DNA from: Streptomyces gardneri
GTDB taxonomy: Bacteria; Actinomycetota; Actinomycetes; Streptomycetales; Streptomycetaceae
Assembly: GCF_006539185.1 (NCBI RefSeq)
Contig: NZ_BJMN01000006.1
Span: forward strand, 124,001-188,000
DNA: 64,000 nucleotides
Reading direction: 5' to 3'
Shown here: piece by piece, positions 16,301 through 25,395 of the stretch
Layout of the letters: every line of letters starts with the position of its first letter
Position numbering within the stretch: the stretch's first letter is position 1
Notes under the pieces: generated by a model
What the model saw: only the letters and a program-made list of their open reading frames with translations
Told to the model about the DNA's origin: nothing
The model's database searches: none
Translations under genes and position numbers: made by a program

Positions 16301-16648
16301 CGAGCGTCCGGCAGTGGAGGAGGCCTGGGGCGCCTGCCTCGGCACGAAGAGCGCGGTCACACCGTCCCGGACCACCGGGCCACCCCGGCGGCGGCTACTA
16401 CGTGACGCGGAAGGGCCCTCCTCCGCAGTCCGGCCCCCCAAGTTGACGCTCTGCCTCGTGAGGTCGGCGTTCTGGCTGCGACGCGCCCGCGTACGAGAGG
16501 CGTACGAGAGGCGTGCGGGAGGGAGCGAATTGAGCCGTTCCGGGCCCGGGATGGTGAACTCACCGGGTTCTGATGGGGCGCGGGTGCTCGTGTCGGGACG
16601 ATGGCCGTGTTCGGCATGATCGCCGCGACACGAAGGAGTCGTCGAAGT
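16301..16648. other. Intergenic region, no gene seen
   Basis: No frame has coding character. It holds a short tandem repeat of GTACGAGAGGC (two exact 11-bp copies plus one degenerate copy, 16491-16522) and the GAAGGAG ribosome binding site of the next gene at 16632-16638. Confidence 0.6.
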
Positions 16649-17905
16649 ATGTCCAAGCCTGTCGTCAGCATCTGGGGTACCCCTCCGGGGTCTGAGCGCG
16701 CCGCCGTGCAGTCCGCCCCCTGGGACACCAAGTGGGATCTGCGTACCGTGTCCACCAGCGGAACCGCCTGGGTCTTCTACAGGTCACCCGGCGAGAACGT
16801 CCTCAAGCGACCGGTGATCCTCGCCGACGGCTTCGCTCCGGAAGGAACCGACGTCGACGTTCTGTACGACGGCCTGGAGAACGGGGAATACCCGTTCGTC
16901 TCCACGCTGCGCCAGGCCGGCTTCGACGTCATTCTGCTGGGCTTCGCCGACCGCACCGCGTCCGTTCTCGACAACGCCGAGGTCGCGATCCAGTGCATCA
17001 TGCGGACGATCGCCGAGCGCGAGGGCGACGCCCAGCTGACGGTGGGCGGCTTCAGCATGGGAGGCCTGGTCACCCGCTACGCCCTGGCCAAGCTGGAGCG
17101 CCAGCGGATGCAGCACGAGACCGCCACCTACCTCTCCTACGACACCCCGCACCGCGGCGCGTGGCTGCCCCTGGGAGTCCAGGCGTTCGCCCACTTCGTG
17201 AAGGCCCACTGGGGAGGCGAAGGCAAGCAGCTCTACAACCTCTACTCCGACCTGATCAACAGCCCCGCCGCCCGGGAGATGCTGCGCTGGCACCTCGCAA
17301 CCGGAACCAGCACCACCCTCGACGTCGCCGCCGGCCAGGACAAGGCACGGACCGAGTTCCTGGGCGCACTGGAGCGGATGGGCGACTGGCCGCAGATCCC
17401 CCGCCTGCTCGGTGTCGCCAACGGAACGGGCACCGGCGTCGGAAACGACATCCCCGCCGACAGCCCCGCGATGGACGCCCCCGGTCCGACCGTGGCCGTG
17501 CAGCTGCGTACCCAGGGCGAGGGACGCAAGACCGTCGCTGAGATGCAGGAGCCGGGCCAGGACAGGGTCTCGATCGTCACCACCGGCTTCCCCGAAATCG
17601 ACGGCGCTCCCGGCGGTCTCTTCCCCGAGCTCCTCGGCGGCGCCTCCAACTTCGGCGTGGCCAACTTGCTGGCCAACCTTCTCAACGGCGCGGCGACGCA
17701 ACCCACGTTCAACGCCTCCTGCTTCGTTCCCACCATCAGCGCCGTGGCGTCGGCCGACATCGACGACAACGACGCCCTCTACGGCAAGATCGACGCCGAG
17801 CGCAGCGACCTCCACGACTTCCGCTGCGCCACCACCAACGAAGGCCACACCGTCATCACCCGAGAACTCGGCGAGTGGATCGTGACCAAGCTCAAGGACG
17901 CGTGA
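16649..17905 (+). CDS. Alpha/beta-hydrolase, lipase/esterase-like
   Basis: A 418-aa protein with the nucleophile elbow TVGGFSMGGLVTRYAL (GxSxG; Ser near residue 137) after RPVILADGFAPEGTDVDVLYDGL and FDVILLGFADRTAS, the arrangement of PGAP1/lipase-like hydrolases. A later Asp (DIDDNDALYG) and a near-C-terminal His (NEGHTVITRELGEWI) are candidate triad partners. No signal peptide or membrane segment is visible, so it is probably cytoplasmic. The ATG at 16649 is preceded by GAAGGAG. The substrate is unknown. A strong hairpin terminator follows. Confidence 0.7.
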   Translation: MSKPVVSIWGTPPGSERAAVQSAPWDTKWDLRTVSTSGTAWVFYRSPGENVLKRPVILADGFAPEGTDVDVLYDGLENGEYPFVSTLRQAGFDVILLGFADRTASVLDNAEVAIQCIMRTIAEREGDAQLTVGGFSMGGLVTRYALAKLERQRMQHETATYLSYDTPHRGAWLPLGVQAFAHFVKAHWGGEGKQLYNLYSDLINSPAAREMLRWHLATGTSTTLDVAAGQDKARTEFLGALERMGDWPQIPRLLGVANGTGTGVGNDIPADSPAMDAPGPTVAVQLRTQGEGRKTVAEMQEPGQDRVSIVTTGFPEIDGAPGGLFPELLGGASNFGVANLLANLLNGAATQPTFNASCFVPTISAVASADIDDNDALYGKIDAERSDLHDFRCATTNEGHTVITRELGEWIVTKLKDA

Positions 17906-17934
17906 CCACCAGCCGGGACGCGCATACGCAGCCT

Positions 17935-17970
17935 GAAGGGGCCCGCGGCCTGTAGGCCGCAGGCCCCTTC
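17935..17970 (+). terminator. Hairpin terminator after the hydrolase gene
   Basis: GAAGGGGCC and CGCGGCC pair with GGCCGC and GGCCCCTTC around a TGTA loop, giving a stem of about 15 pairs 30 bases after the stop codon. Confidence 0.8.
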
Positions 17971-18438
17971 TGCGCACCGACGCGGTACCGGGTAGACCGG
18001 CACCGTGGTCACCTGCCGCCGTGGGCATGGGAACTTCCGGGGAAGCGTCAACTTCGGCTCGTCGTGCGGGTGGTTCCGGATCTCGCCCCGGACGTCCGCC
18101 GCCGCCGTCCACGCGGTTCCTCCTCCGAGCCGTTGCAGGCGGACGAGCTCGCCGTCCCAGGCGGTCACCTTCCCGGGGACGGAGCTGTCCCTCGGGTGTG
18201 TCTGCCGCCATGAACGTTCCGAGGGCGGGGACCGGTGTCCGGCGGTCGCTTTCGGGTTGACGGGAAAGCATCAGTCGTCAGGTTCTCGAAGGAACTGTCG
18301 TCGGCCAGGGCCTTGTTGAGCTCGGCGATCTTCTGGATCGGCTCGGGGAAGTGCCCGGGCTCCCGCCCGCCGAGGGGGGCGTCCCGTCGGGCCCGGAGAC
18401 CCCGGCGGGACGCCTCGTGCGTCGCGCTTCCCGGTCCC
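17971..18438. other. Gene-poor stretch with two degenerate minus-strand fragments
   Basis: No intact gene. Minus strand, about 18028-18170: the frame reads TAWDGELVRLQRLGGGTAW then TAAADVRGEIRNHPHDEP, like the fragment near 14.6 kb; upstream the matching frame is lost, suggesting a frameshifted relic. Minus strand, about 18265-18360: EPGHFPEPIQKIAELNKALA continues DDSSFENLTTDA, a low-Arg, amphipathic segment unlike random high-GC translation, with no visible start. Both look like decayed genes between the hydrolase and GH3 terminators. Confidence 0.4.
18378..18414 (-). terminator. Hairpin terminator after the GH3 gene
   Basis: GGCGTCCCG (18378-18386) pairs with CGGGACGCC (18406-18414), with a second inner pairing of GGGCCCGG/GGTCTCCG type, 25 bases beyond the GH3 stop codon. 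Confidence 0.65.
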
Positions 18439-21330
18439 TCAGCCGGAGAAAGCGACGTGCGCGAGGCGCAGCGGCCCGCACAGTTCGACGCGGATGTCCG
18501 TCACGTCCCGGACGTCACAGGGCGCCCCCACGGTGGTGTGGTCGTACGGGCCGTCCGTGGGCTCCACCGTCACGCGGGCCAGCTCGGCCGTCCCCGTACC
18601 GGCGAAGAACGTCACCTCGCCTGCCCCTGCGGCCGTCACGGCCAGTTCCGTGACGCCCTCGCCGAAGTCGCAGGCCCGGTAGAGGAGCGTCCCGGGCACG
18701 TCCGGATCGGCTGGGGTCACCGCGTCGCCGGAGACCCGGGAGCGGTCGACGATCACGGTCGCGGTCTGCTCGTCGTAGTCGACGGCCTCCAGGCCCGTCT
18801 CCAGGACCGGACGCGGCCCGGGCGCCGTGCCCGGCACCTCGACGCGGACCCTACGGCGCACGTCGGCGCTGGACGTGCCCGCGAGGAACTCGTACGGCCC
18901 CGGGTCCACGGCCCATCTGCCACGGGCCACGTCCCAGAAGCCGAGCGCCACCACCGGCACGGTGAAGGAGAGCGCGGTGGACGCGCCGGGCGCGAGGTGG
19001 ACCCGTTCGTGGGCGAGGAGTTCGCGGTGCGGGCGCGGCACGGAGGGCTTCACGGCCCGCCCGTACACCTGGACGACCTCGTCCGAGGCGACGGCACCGG
19101 TGTTGGTGACGGTGCAGGAGATCCGTACCTCCTCGCCGTCGACCGCCGCCGTCAGCTGCTCGTACGCGAAGGTCGTGTACGACAGGCCGTGCCCGAAGGG
19201 GAACAGCGGGGTTCCGTCGAAGTACAGGTACGTCTGGCGGCCGCCGATCACGTCGTAGTCGAGCATGCCCGCCAGATCGGCGTCCGCCGCGTACCAGGTC
19301 TGGGGGAGCCGGCCCGCCGGGGAGACGTCGCCGGCCAGGATCCGGGCGAGCGCCGTGCCCGCCGCCTGGCCGCCGTGCGCCGTCCACAGCAGGGCCGGGA
19401 GCAGCGCGGCCGCCTCCGGCACCGCGTACGGGTAGGAGGAGACGAGGACGAGCACCGTCCGGGGGTTCGCGGCGTGCGCGGCGCGCCACAGCCGGTCCTG
19501 GTGCGCGGGGAGCGCGAGCGTCGTACGGTCCTCGGTCTCCCGGCCGTTGACGTGCGGGTCGTTCCCCGCGACGACGATCACCACGTCCGCGCCGGCCGCG
19601 GCCCGGGCGACCGCATCCTCGCCCCGCTCGACGGTCTCGACCGAGAACACCTCGGCGGATGCGCGGTCGGCGGCAACCTTCACGCCGTCGGCGGCGACAG
19701 AGACGTAGCCACCCGTCCCGAGGTGCAGAAGGAGGTGACCCCCGTCGTGTGCTTCGTGTGCTTCGAGTGGTTCGAGTCGGAAGGTCTCCTGGACGACCCA
19801 GCCGCCGGGCTCGTCCGCCGAGGCGCGGACGAACCCGTCCTCGGCGACCGAGAGGTACCGGCCGTCGGGCGCGCGCAGCGTCAGCACGCCGTCGCCCCAG
19901 TCGATCAGGGCCAGCTCCGAGCCCTCCGTGTCGGCGGTGAGCGGCGGCAGGTCGGTGCGGCCGGCGATCAGGGCCGGGTCGAGCGAGCCGTCGACGTCCG
20001 GGACGGTGTCCTGGCTGCCGTCCGGGCCGGGGGACCCGCTCTCCGCCACCCGCAGCCGGGTGCCGGACGCCGTGCGCAGCCGGATCCGGTCCACGCCCTC
20101 CGCGAAGGTCACCCGCTCCCGACCGAAGCGTTCCCGCAACCCGTCGAGCGGGGTCGAGCGGTGGAGCAGCGAACCGCTGTACCAGTCCAGCTTGGCGGTG
20201 TCCGCGAGGAGGCCGACGACGGCGATCCGGGTCCCTGCGGCGAGGGGCAGGAGAGGCCCCCGTGGCGAGGACTCGTTCTTGAGCAGCACGACCGCCGCCT
20301 CCGCCGCCTCACGGGCCAGCTCCCGGTGCTCGGGGGTGTCGAACCGGCTCTCGTCCGCGTACGGGTCGAGCTCCGGGTCGAACTCGCCGAGGAGGCACCG
20401 CACGGTCAACTGCCGCCGTACCGCCCGTTTCACGTCCGCCGCGTCGATCAGTCCCCGCTCCAGCGCCCCCCGCAGCCGGCCCAGGATCACCGAGGCGTCC
20501 GTCCCGTGGTCGGTGAAGGAGTCGACGCCGGCGCGCAGCGCGGCCGCCACGGCCTCCTCGTGCGTGGCGAAGTACCCCTGGGAGTCGGCCAGGTTGGACG
20601 GGGCGCCCGCGTCGGAGCAGACGAGCAGCTCCTGGTCCGTCCAGCTCCGCAGCTCCTCTTCCAGATACGGGGAGAGGTGGTTCGGGCGGCCGTTGACCAG
20701 GTTGTACGCGGGCATCACCCCGGCCACCGCGCCCGCCTCGACGGCGCCGCGGAAGGCCCGCAGGTCGTACTCGCGCAGGACGCGGGGGCGTACCGAAGCG
20801 GAGGAAGTGTCGCGCGCCGCCTCGTTGTTGTGGGCGAGCCAGTGCTTGAGGACCGGGGCCGTACGCCAGTACAGCGGATGGTCGCCGCGCAGCCCGCGGG
20901 TGAACGCCGTCGCGATCGCGGAGGTCAGCGTCGGGTCCTCCGCGTATCCCTCCTCGCCGCGGCCCCACAGGGGGTTGCGCAGCAGATTGACCGTCGGCGA
21001 CCAGACGTTGAGGCCGACCCGCCCGTCCTTGGCGCGCATCGCCCGCGTCTCGCGGGACACCGCCTCGCCGACCCGCCGGACCAGCTCCGGGTGCCAGCTC
21101 GCGCCGAGCCCCACGGCCTGCGGGAACACGGTCGCGGGGCCCGACCAGGCGACGCCGTGCAGGGCCTCCTGTCCAGTGCGGAAGGCGGCGAGGCCCAGGC
21201 GCTCGACGCCGGGCGTGAACTGGTGGAGCAGGGCGAGACGTTCGTCGGCGGTGAGCCGGTCGAGCAGATCGTCGACGCGCCGGGCGACGGGCAGGGCCGG
21301 GTCACGGAAGGGCGGCCGGTGTGCGGTCAC
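18439..21330 (-). CDS. GH3 family glycosidase with inserted fascin-like beta-trefoil segment
   Basis: A 963-aa probable cytoplasmic beta-glucosidase/xylosidase. The GH3 barrel covers residues 1-330: KHWLAHNNEA (substrate-binding Lys-His) and ELLVCSDAGAPSNL with the nucleophile at Asp240. The second GH3 domain is split: after VTFAEGVDRIRLRTASG an insertion of about 140 residues contains LTLRAPDGRYLSVAEDGFV and HLGTGGYVSVAADGVKV, repeats typical of a fascin/ricin-like beta-trefoil, before the domain resumes at ADVVIVVAGNDPHVNGRETEDR. FnIII-like and beta-sandwich C-terminal parts follow. The GTG at 21330 has AAGGGA seven bases upstream; no signal peptide. The LacI operator at 21366 lies just upstream, so it is divergent from and probably co-regulated with the importer operon. 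Confidence 0.88.
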   Translation of the reverse strand: MTAHRPPFRDPALPVARRVDDLLDRLTADERLALLHQFTPGVERLGLAAFRTGQEALHGVAWSGPATVFPQAVGLGASWHPELVRRVGEAVSRETRAMRAKDGRVGLNVWSPTVNLLRNPLWGRGEEGYAEDPTLTSAIATAFTRGLRGDHPLYWRTAPVLKHWLAHNNEAARDTSSASVRPRVLREYDLRAFRGAVEAGAVAGVMPAYNLVNGRPNHLSPYLEEELRSWTDQELLVCSDAGAPSNLADSQGYFATHEEAVAAALRAGVDSFTDHGTDASVILGRLRGALERGLIDAADVKRAVRRQLTVRCLLGEFDPELDPYADESRFDTPEHRELAREAAEAAVVLLKNESSPRGPLLPLAAGTRIAVVGLLADTAKLDWYSGSLLHRSTPLDGLRERFGRERVTFAEGVDRIRLRTASGTRLRVAESGSPGPDGSQDTVPDVDGSLDPALIAGRTDLPPLTADTEGSELALIDWGDGVLTLRAPDGRYLSVAEDGFVRASADEPGGWVVQETFRLEPLEAHEAHDGGHLLLHLGTGGYVSVAADGVKVAADRASAEVFSVETVERGEDAVARAAAGADVVIVVAGNDPHVNGRETEDRTTLALPAHQDRLWRAAHAANPRTVLVLVSSYPYAVPEAAALLPALLWTAHGGQAAGTALARILAGDVSPAGRLPQTWYAADADLAGMLDYDVIGGRQTYLYFDGTPLFPFGHGLSYTTFAYEQLTAAVDGEEVRISCTVTNTGAVASDEVVQVYGRAVKPSVPRPHRELLAHERVHLAPGASTALSFTVPVVALGFWDVARGRWAVDPGPYEFLAGTSSADVRRRVRVEVPGTAPGPRPVLETGLEAVDYDEQTATVIVDRSRVSGDAVTPADPDVPGTLLYRACDFGEGVTELAVTAAGAGEVTFFAGTGTAELARVTVEPTDGPYDHTTVGAPCDVRDVTDIRVELCGPLRLAHVAFSG

Positions 21331-21365
21331 GTGGGAGTCCCTTGGCAGAGGAGGGTGAGGAGAGG

Positions 21366-21380
21366 TTCGAAGCGCTTCGA
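21366..21380. promoter_or_regulatory. LacI operator in front of the GH3 gene
   Basis: TTCGAAGCGCTTCGA is a 14-base perfect palindrome (21367-21380) with the central CG of LacI-family sites, 36 bases upstream of the GH3 start codon. Confidence 0.8.
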
Positions 21381-21535
21381 TGCTCCGTGGGTGAGGAGTG
21401 GGTGTCAAGCAGTCATGGCCGCCCACTTCCGGTACTTCCAGGGCCCTTTGGTGGCCGCGTGTACCGGTGGGTGGGCCGAGAAACTCGGGAACGACTCTTG
21501 CCGCGCCTGTGACGTTCACTTAACCTCGCAGCAAT

Positions 21536-21551
21536 GTCGAAGCGCTTCGAC
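21536..21551. promoter_or_regulatory. LacI operator in front of the importer operon
   Basis: GTCGAAGCGCTTCGAC is a perfect 16-base palindrome 117 bases before the binding-protein start, identical to the one at 30789-30804 in front of the divergent lacI gene. Confidence 0.85.
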
Positions 21552-21668
21552 TCGATGGTCGACGGCGCCCCGGGGCTCCGCCCCGCCCGCTCCACCTCCA
21601 CCACCGCAGCCGGCCGGCCGCCTCTCGGTCGCCGTATGTCCTGGCGCGTGCCATGAAGGGTTGACGCA

Positions 21669-23393
21669 ATGACGCCGAACGCCGTCTCCACGGGCTCCCG
21701 GAGATCCACCCCGAGCCGGAGCGACTCCGGGCAGAGCCGAAGGGGCTTCCTCGCCTCCACCGCCGTCGCCGCCGCCGCGGTGGCCGGCGGGGCGCCGCTC
21801 CTCGCGGCCTGCGGCGGCGGTGACACGGGTGGCGGCAAGAAGGACGGCACCACCACCGGCAAGGACGCGGCCAAGATCCTCCCGGCGTTCGCGGCCAGCA
21901 CCGTCGTCGCCCCCGACATCGCGCCGAAGAACGGCTCGGCCGCCGGCTTCACCCGCGCCATCCCGGCCGCCGAACTCAAGGCGTCGGTCGCCGCGAAGAA
22001 GGGCAAGGGCGGCGCCCTCACGGTCATGGCCCCCTTCTGGGGACCCCCGCCCGCCTCCGACAACCCGTACTACAAGGCCATGAACGAGGCCATCGGCGTC
22101 CGGGCGACCTGGCAGAACCAGGACGGCAACGTCTACGACCAGAAGCTCGGCGCCGTCCTCGCCTCCAGCGAGATACCCGACGTGGTCGTCGTCCCCGGCT
22201 GGAACCTCGGCGGCAAGATCCCCAGCGCGATCAACGCCAAGTTCGAGGACCTCGGCCCGTACCTCTCCGGCGACAAGGTCAAGGCCTACCCCAACCTCGC
22301 GGCCATCCCCACCGACGCCTGGCAGCGCTCCATCTTCGGAGGCAAGCTCCGCGGCCTGCCCATGCCCGCCTCGTACGTCACGAACATCGCACCCTTCTAC
22401 CGCAAGGACCTCTTCGACGCGAAGGGCTGGCAACTCCCCAAGAGCGCGGACGAGTTCCTCGCCCTCGCCAAGGAGATCACCAGCGCCAAGGCGAAGGTGT
22501 GGGCCTGCGGCGACATGACCTGGACCGCGTACAACATGTTCGGCGTGCTCCCCGGCAACGACAAGGCGCTCGGCTGGCACCTCCTCGACGGCAAGCTGAT
22601 CAACCGCATCGAGACCCCCGAGTACCTCGAAGCCCTGGCGTGGACCCGCAAGCTCTACGACGCCGGAGTCGTCCACCCCGACGAGAAGACCCAGAACCAG
22701 GGCGACACCAGCCTCCGCTTCACCGCCGGCCAGTGCCTCGTCTACAACAACGACCTCTCCCACTGGTACGCCAAGACCTCCGAACAGGCCGCGCAGAACC
22801 CGGCGTTCGCCATGGCCGCCATGGACATCCCAGGCCATGCGGGCGGCACCCCGAAGCTCTGGGCCACCAACCCCGCCAACATCTGGGCCTTCGTCCGCAG
22901 GGGCAGCTCCAAGGCGGTCGTCGAAGACGCCCTGGCCATCGCCGACTTCACCGCCGCGCCCTACGGCACCAAGGAGCGGATGCTCACCGACTACGGCGTC
23001 GAGGGCGTCCACCACACCGTCAAGGACGGCCTGCCGGTCAAGACCGACAAGGGCAACCAGGAGGTCAGCAGCTCCTGGCTGTTCGTCGCCAGCCCCGCGC
23101 CCTACGTGGCGCACCCCGACACCCCCGACGTCACCCGGGCCATGATCGAGTGGCAGCAGCGCATGGGCGCCGTGACGTCCAAGTCCTCCTTCTACGGGAT
23201 GACGATCAGCGAACCGTCCCAGTGGACGGGCCTCATGAACGACTTCGAGCAGCTGGAGAAGGACATCGTCCGGGGCCGCAAGAAGGTCTCCGACATGCAG
23301 CAGGCCGTCTCCGAGTGGAAGACCAAGGGCGGCGACGAGCTGCGCGACTGGTACAGGAAGCTCCTCGACGCCAACGGCTCCGCGGCGAGCTGA
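21669..23393 (+). CDS. Tat-exported extracellular solute-binding lipoprotein (LplA-like)
   Basis: A large 574-aa family 1 binding protein. The signal SRRGFLASTAVAAAAVAGG ends at a lipobox LLAAC|G near residue 47, so it is probably a Tat-exported lipoprotein. Length and motifs (APFWGPPPASDNPYYKAMNE, TWQNQDGNVYDQKLGAVLAS) match the long LplA-type proteins that bind complex oligosaccharides. AAGGG precedes the ATG by eight bases. It opens an operon with two permeases, GH42 and GH95, so the ligand probably carries galactose and fucose-like residues, as in xyloglucan or rhamnogalacturonan side chains. Confidence 0.9.
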   Translation: MTPNAVSTGSRRSTPSRSDSGQSRRGFLASTAVAAAAVAGGAPLLAACGGGDTGGGKKDGTTTGKDAAKILPAFAASTVVAPDIAPKNGSAAGFTRAIPAAELKASVAAKKGKGGALTVMAPFWGPPPASDNPYYKAMNEAIGVRATWQNQDGNVYDQKLGAVLASSEIPDVVVVPGWNLGGKIPSAINAKFEDLGPYLSGDKVKAYPNLAAIPTDAWQRSIFGGKLRGLPMPASYVTNIAPFYRKDLFDAKGWQLPKSADEFLALAKEITSAKAKVWACGDMTWTAYNMFGVLPGNDKALGWHLLDGKLINRIETPEYLEALAWTRKLYDAGVVHPDEKTQNQGDTSLRFTAGQCLVYNNDLSHWYAKTSEQAAQNPAFAMAAMDIPGHAGGTPKLWATNPANIWAFVRRGSSKAVVEDALAIADFTAAPYGTKERMLTDYGVEGVHHTVKDGLPVKTDKGNQEVSSSWLFVASPAPYVAHPDTPDVTRAMIEWQQRMGAVTSKSSFYGMTISEPSQWTGLMNDFEQLEKDIVRGRKKVSDMQQAVSEWKTKGGDELRDWYRKLLDANGSAAS

Positions 23394-23395
23394 CC

Positions 23396-24442
23396 GTGAG
23401 CACGCTCGACACCGAGGCGGCGGAACCGGCCGCGCAGGCACCCGGCGTCCGGACCCGCCGCCGCGCGGGCAACCGGGACCGGAAGAGCGACCGGCACCGG
23501 AGCCGTACCGACGGGCGCGTCCCGCTCGGCCGGCGGCTCCGGCGCGACCGGACCCTCCTCCTCATGACCGTGCCCGCGCTCGTCCTCGTCGTGGTCTTCA
23601 ACTACGTCCCGATCCTGGGGAACGTCGTCGCCTTCCAGGACTACGACCCGTACGTCTCCACCAACGGCATCACCGCGATGCTGGAGAGCCCCTGGGTCGG
23701 CCTCGCCCAGTTCGAACGGGTCTTCGCCGACCCGTGGTTCTGGCACGCCGTCGAGAACACCTTCGTCCTCTTCCTGCTCCAGCTGGTGCTGTTCTTCCCG
23801 GTGCCCATTGCGCTCGCCCTGCTCGTCAACAGCGTGCTGCGGCCCCGACTCAGGGCGGTCGTCCAGGCCGTCCTGTACCTGCCGCACTTCTTCTCCTGGG
23901 TGCTCGTCATCACGGTCTTCCAGCAGATCCTCGGCGGCGCCGGCATCATCGCCCAGACCCTCCGGCAACACGGCCACGAGGGCTTCGACCTCATGACCGA
24001 CCCGGCCGTCTTCAAGTTCCTCGTCACCGCCGAGGGCATCTGGAAGGACGCGGGCTGGGGCGTCATCGTCTTCCTCGCCGCGCTCGCCGCCGTCAACCAG
24101 GACCTGTACGAGGCCGCCGCCATGGACGGCGCCGGGCGGTGGCGCCGCATGTGGCACGTCACCCTGCCCGCGCTCCGGCCCGTGATCGCGCTGCTGCTCG
24201 TCCTGCGCGTCGGAGACGCGCTCACCGTCGGCTTCGAGCAGCTGCTCCTCCAGCGCGACGCCGTCGGACCCGGGGCGGCCGAGGTCCTCGACACCTTCGT
24301 GTGGTGGACCGGCCTGCGCAGCCAGGACTTCAGCTACGCGGCCGCCGCCGGACTGATCAAGGGAGTCGTCGGCCTCGTGCTGGTGCTCTCCGCGAACAAG
24401 GTCGCCCATCTCATGGGCGAGCAGGGGGTGTACCGGAAATGA
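23396..24442 (+). CDS. Sugar ABC transporter permease (LplB type)
   Basis: A 348-aa permease with a long Arg-rich cytoplasmic N-terminus (about 45 residues), then membrane helices starting at LLLMTVPALVLVVVFNYVPI. Two blocks are typical of LplB: PILGNVVAFQDYDP and the EAA loop YEAAAMDGAGRWRRMWHVTLP near residue 240. GTG 23396 follows the binding-protein stop by two bases. Its stop overlaps the next permease start (ATGA). Confidence 0.92.
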   Translation: MSTLDTEAAEPAAQAPGVRTRRRAGNRDRKSDRHRSRTDGRVPLGRRLRRDRTLLLMTVPALVLVVVFNYVPILGNVVAFQDYDPYVSTNGITAMLESPWVGLAQFERVFADPWFWHAVENTFVLFLLQLVLFFPVPIALALLVNSVLRPRLRAVVQAVLYLPHFFSWVLVITVFQQILGGAGIIAQTLRQHGHEGFDLMTDPAVFKFLVTAEGIWKDAGWGVIVFLAALAAVNQDLYEAAAMDGAGRWRRMWHVTLPALRPVIALLLVLRVGDALTVGFEQLLLQRDAVGPGAAEVLDTFVWWTGLRSQDFSYAAAAGLIKGVVGLVLVLSANKVAHLMGEQGVYRK

Positions 24443-25356
24443 CCCGGAGTCTCACCGGGCGGTGGGCGGCGCCCGCCCGCCCCGTCTGGGAGGAGCCGCC
24501 CGGCCGTGCCGGTCTCCTGGCCAAGGGACTGCTCCTCGCCGCCGCCTGCCTCGCGGTCCTCGTGCCGCTGTGGATCGTGGTGGTCACCAGCCTCTCGACG
24601 AAGAAGGCGATCACGGAGGCCGGCGGCCTGGTGGTCGTCCCGAGGGACCTCACCCTCATCGCCTACCAGGAGCTCCTGGGCGGCGGCCAGGTCACCCGGG
24701 CGGCGGTCGTCAGCGTCCTCGTCACCCTGGCCGGCACCGTGTTCTCGATGACCGTGTCGATCCTCTGCGCGTACGGTCTTTCGCGGCCCGGCTCCCTCGG
24801 CCACCGCTTCATCCTGCTCGCCCTGATGGCCACCATGTTCTTCGGCGCCGGCCTCATCCCCACGTACCTGCTCGTGCAGACCCTCGGCCTCACCGACACC
24901 TATCTCGCGCTGATCCTGCCGAGCGCCGTGAGCGTCTTCAACATCCTCGTCCTGCGCGGCTTCTTCATGGGCATCTCACCCGAACTCGTCGACAGCGCAC
25001 GGATCGACGGAGCCGGGGACCTGCGGATCCTGTGGACGATCGTGATGCCGCTCTCCCGGGCGGTGATCGCCGTCATCACCCTCTTCTACGCGGTCGGTTA
25101 CTGGAGCGCCTGGTTCAACGCCTCCATCTACCTCAGCGACCAGAACATGATGCCCCTGCAGAACGTCCTCATCCAGCTCGTCCAGAAGCAGGAGATCCCG
25201 GTCGGCCTCGGCCAGGCGGTCAGGGCCGGGAACCTCTCCGGACTCGCCGTCCAGATGGCCGTCATGGTCCTCGCCCTCCTGCCGGTCGCCGTCCTCTCGC
25301 CCTTCGTCCAGAAGCACTTCAGGAAGGGCATGCTGACCGGCGCCGTCAAGGGCTGA
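24439..25356 (+). CDS. Carbohydrate ABC transporter permease (MalG/YtcP type)
   Basis: A 305-aa six-helix permease and partner of the LplB-type subunit. The EAA loop DSARIDGAGDLRILWTIVMP lies near residue 190 and the C-terminus is FRKGMLTGAVKG. The start overlaps the previous stop codon. The importer lacks an ATPase gene, as do the other two in the window. Confidence 0.93.
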   Translation: MTRSLTGRWAAPARPVWEEPPGRAGLLAKGLLLAAACLAVLVPLWIVVVTSLSTKKAITEAGGLVVVPRDLTLIAYQELLGGGQVTRAAVVSVLVTLAGTVFSMTVSILCAYGLSRPGSLGHRFILLALMATMFFGAGLIPTYLLVQTLGLTDTYLALILPSAVSVFNILVLRGFFMGISPELVDSARIDGAGDLRILWTIVMPLSRAVIAVITLFYAVGYWSAWFNASIYLSDQNMMPLQNVLIQLVQKQEIPVGLGQAVRAGNLSGLAVQMAVMVLALLPVAVLSPFVQKHFRKGMLTGAVKG

Positions 25357-25395
25357 CCCGCCCGCACCCACACCCTCTTACGGAGAGACCGCCCG

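Larger units (their letters stand above)
21331..21668. other. Divergent promoter region between GH3 and the importer operon
   Basis: The 338-base gap contains two near-identical LacI palindromes (21366-21380 and 21536-21551) about 170 bp apart, one near each gene, which suits repression of both directions and possibly looping. No gene is seen. Confidence 0.7.

Noticed and set aside
18235..21672. Very long plus-strand frame (about 1145 codons) antisense to the GH3 gene
   Set aside because: It is rich in Arg, Gly, Ala and Val with no domain motifs; long antisense frames are expected in high-GC DNA. The minus-strand GH3 has catalytic motifs and a ribosome binding site.
21413..22063. Minus-strand frame opposite the binding-protein start
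   Set aside because: It overlaps the operator region and the well-supported lipoprotein gene; composition is shadow-like.
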